The position numbers were made by a program, and so were the translations under genes. Positions 61,516-64,000 of a DNA stretch of 64,000 nt are shown here, one piece after another; the stretch's first letter is position 1, and every line of letters starts with the position of its first letter. The notes under the pieces are model-generated. The model saw only the letters and a program-made list of their open reading frames with translations, was not told the DNA's origin and ran no database searches. Location of the stretch: assembly GCF_014898055.3 (NCBI RefSeq), contig NW_023604295.1, positions 66,799,730-66,863,729 of the forward strand. The letters run 5' to 3'. This stretch comes from Talpa occidentalis. Lineage: Eukaryota > Chordata > Mammalia > Eulipotyphla > Talpidae.

Positions 61516-61754
61516 GGGCCTCCCTGGTGGCTCAAGGGGTTAAGACACAGCCTCTGCAGTGCAAGTTCGATTCTGGCTGGCCAAGGAGCAACCCACACAG
61601 CGCAGCAGACCTCTCCTGTCTCGCCCGCTGCTCCCCTCAGCAATGTATTTCAGTAGATCTGCCTGTTCTGTTCTCTGTCTCTAGTGAATCCTCTCACCCC
61701 CCCACATTTCTGGCCTGTACCCCAGTTCTTGTGATCATAAATAAATCTTTTTAA
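61516..61754 (+). repeat. tRNA-derived SINE, type II, internal deletion
   Basis: The 15-bp perfect TSD (AAAATTATAATCTTA) is at 61501-61515 and 61755-61769. About 20 bases between A and B boxes are missing ('GGTTAAGACACAGCCTCTGC'). The tail has AATAAATCTTTTTA. Confidence 0.94.
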
Positions 61755-61769
61755 AAAATTATAATCTTA

Positions 61770-63656
61770 TAAAAACATTTGGCTTAAAAGATAATGGGAA
61801 TCATGGGAACTGCATGTGTTACTGTGGAATATAGAAATGTATTATAGATACAAAAATGCATAAAGGCAAGGGGCATTGTTTAGAAAAAACATGTTTTGCA
61901 GTTAGTTATATTTAAAGGGTAGTGGTTGCTACATATTAAAATCAAGAATGGAATTACAAAATAATTTGAGAATAGTTTCCAAATTTCTTCCTGACTTATA
62001 TCTCCTTGTGAATTCTCATAATTTATTGGTTGAATATTTTGGCTCTGGTTCAATACCAGGTTTCAATACCAGGTCTTTCACTATCTTGATGCCAGGCTTC
62101 ACTACTGGTGGCATTACCATTCATGTCGATGGTCCACCCAACAATGGATCTCTTATGGTTCCTTGACATCCTCACTTTGACCAGCTTTTTCCTGCCCCTC
62201 CCCCATCTACTCACATGGCCAAACAGAATTTCATCACCACCAATAATTATACATTAAAAATTTCCAGTTTAGCATTCGTTTGGCTGGCCATCACATGTTT
62301 TTCTTCCATTTCACTAACATTGTACCCCCAGCGAGATATCTAACCTCTATATGATGAACACTACTAATTTTTCTTGATTTCACAATTTCAATTCTCCCCC
62401 ATTTCCTATATTCACATCCTTTTATTCCAGTTTAGAATACATGCTGTTCATTAAAATCATTCCCTGAAAAGGCTTCAATTCTTTTGTCTTCTCTTTGATA
62501 CTTTCCCTGAACCTTTCTAAATAAGAAATTTAATACTGCTATTAAAATATTTCACTAAAGGACTGCCATATTTCATTTTCCATTCATATTTCAACCTGGA
62601 TTGAATGCTGCATAGTACTCTTAGCCTTATTATCGTTTTCAAAAATATTCACTTTCCTACCCTCTAGTTCATATTTCACACTTTTTCCAAAGTCCTGAAA
62701 CACACAACATATACTCTCCCTTCTATTACTTTGTAAATTACCTCAGACCTTATTGAAGAAGTAAATGTTAGGCTTCCTCACTCTCCCAAACTCCAGATCA
62801 GTAAAAATCACCTCCTTATCAACTCATCTTACATAATTTTTATTCATCCTGTTAGAATGAAGTAAGTGACAGAACCATAGCATTCATTACTGTAACAGAC
62901 TGCGGTTCAGTTGGATTGAGTTGCAGATTCCACCTCTCATCTTTCCAAGCATTTTCTCTATTAATTGCATTTCTCAGAATTTTCTCCTTTACCAATTTTT
63001 CTTTCACAATTATTCCTAGTCAGTCTACAAACAACATATTCTTGTAGCATCTATATTTAAAAAACAAAATTTATAGATTGCCCAATTCTCTTCCAGGTAC
63101 CATCTCATTTTCAGCTCATTTAAACAAAGAGTAATTTAAAAAGAAATAGTATAATAAGTTGCTTATTTCTACCATCTCCAGTGCCAAATATTCCAATTAC
63201 TCGAAATCTTTCCTTAATCTAGCTGGCCAGCATAATTTATACTTTTCCTTTCAAGGTCATCAAAAAGCATATATTCCCAAAATTTGATTGAATTTTTCTG
63301 TTCTACTTTTATATGGTGGCTCAGCAGTCTATAAAGATAGTTCACCACATACCTCTCATTTTATATTTCTGTATCACTACTCACTTTTAGTTTCCCTTCT
63401 ACCACACTCATCTTTATGTCAGTTTGCAATACTAATTAGTTATTCCTCATGATCAATGTGAAATTATTAAATTTCATTAGGATACTATCTTTAATCACCT
63501 CTTCCTTTTATTTTGTACTCTCAGAATGATTTTATGGTACGAAATATCTTTATGCTATTTCCAAATTTGCATCTCTAATACCTTTCTCCAGTTCCAATTT
63601 TCTATTCTTAACTACTGAAATTCTATAATCCTTTTTCTAACTTCCCATTTTAAATC
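61770..63656. other. anonymous DNA; long pyrimidine-rich part
   Basis: 62160-63650 has a strong C+T bias on plus and many short T/C words, as in a decayed LINE read in reverse, but I cannot place it in a family. The 72-codon ORF at 61948-62166 has near-duplicate words (TCAATACCAGGTTTCAATACCAGG) and no known motif. Confidence 0.45.
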
Positions 63657-63672
63657 TTCAACTTACGTACTT

Positions 63673-63940
63673 TTTTTAAAAAGTATTTTTAAAGATTTAT
63701 TTTTATTTATTTATGCAGAGAACTGGGGTGTAGGCTAGAGATGTGGGGGTTGAAATGATTCACCAGAGACAGAGTGGGTAGCAGAACAGGCAGATCTACT
63801 GAAATACTCTAAGGGCAGCAGTAGGCAATCCAGGAGAGGTCTGCTGCATGATATTTGGGTTAGCTCCCTAGCTGGGGTTTGAATTCAGGCCATAGGGGTG
63901 AAAGCATTGAGACTTAACCCCTAGGCCACCAGGGAGGCCC
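63673..63940 (-). repeat. tRNA-derived SINE, type II
   Basis: The 16-bp TSD has two mismatches (TTCAACTTACGTACTT at 63657-63672; TCCAACTTACATACTT at 63941-63956). The head reads 'CTAGGCCACCAGGGAGGCCC' in reverse, and the tail AAAGATTTATTTTTATTTA. It is moderately old. Confidence 0.9.
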
Positions 63941-64000
63941 TCCAACTTACATACTTAACCAAGGCTCCTCTATTATATCTCATCTCAAAAAGAATTTTGA

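Noticed and set aside
1..64000. Endogenous viral genes or a clustered defence or biosynthetic system
   Set aside because: No gag/pol/env-like frame, no protease or integrase motif outside L1, and no cluster of related host ORFs was seen.

Overview
This window is a stretch of nuclear DNA from a placental mammal. It is an AT-rich gene desert packed with retrotransposons. It holds interrupted L1 LINEs of several ages, old L2 and MIR-like copies, and about seventeen copies of one tRNA-derived SINE, nearly all flanked by readable target-site duplications (TSDs). The SINE has a tRNA-like head with A and B boxes and a tail with AATAAA followed by TCTTT, which is the 'T+' SINE class. Its head resembles tRNA-Glu-type SINEs, but its body is not the cetartiodactyl CHR, carnivore CAN or horse ERE sequence as I know them. 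Together with recent L1 activity this suggests a laurasiatherian, possibly a rhinolophoid bat carrying Rhin-1-like SINEs. The species assignment is inference only.

Layout: 1-3.3 kb is a SINE plus anonymous DNA. 3.34-5.52 kb holds the only convincing host gene, an intronless 724-codon minus-strand ORF. It is Ser/Gln-rich and I tentatively identify it as CSNKA2IP, the testis protein that binds casein kinase II alpha'. 7.2-10.8 kb is a 5'-truncated, internally deleted L1. 16.65-23.31 kb is a full-length L1 (about 6.66 kb, minus strand) with a perfect 17-bp TSD, an intact 366-aa ORF1, a nearly complete ORF2 broken by two small frameshifts and one nonsense codon, a CpG-rich 5'UTR with a YY1 site and GC box at its edge, and a likely 29-bp 3' transduction. 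36.9-37.4 and 44.85-45.8 kb hold short 3' pieces of related L1s. 51.8-52.1, 56.9-58.3 and 59.2-60.2 kb hold old HAL1-like, L1 and L2 remnants. SINEs are scattered throughout.

The genes do not form an operon or pathway. The relation between the parts is the usual one: L1-encoded endonuclease and reverse transcriptase would have mobilised both the L1 copies and the SINEs, as their A-rich tails and TSDs show. I found no multi-exon protein gene, no CRISPR array, no defence or biosynthetic cluster and no recognisable viral gene. The most informative points are the intronless ORF, the L1 3' transduction, a 63-bp (three-heptad) length difference in the ORF1 coiled coil between copies, and a long antisense ORF in the L1 5'UTR. 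I did not find a clearly new biological system.
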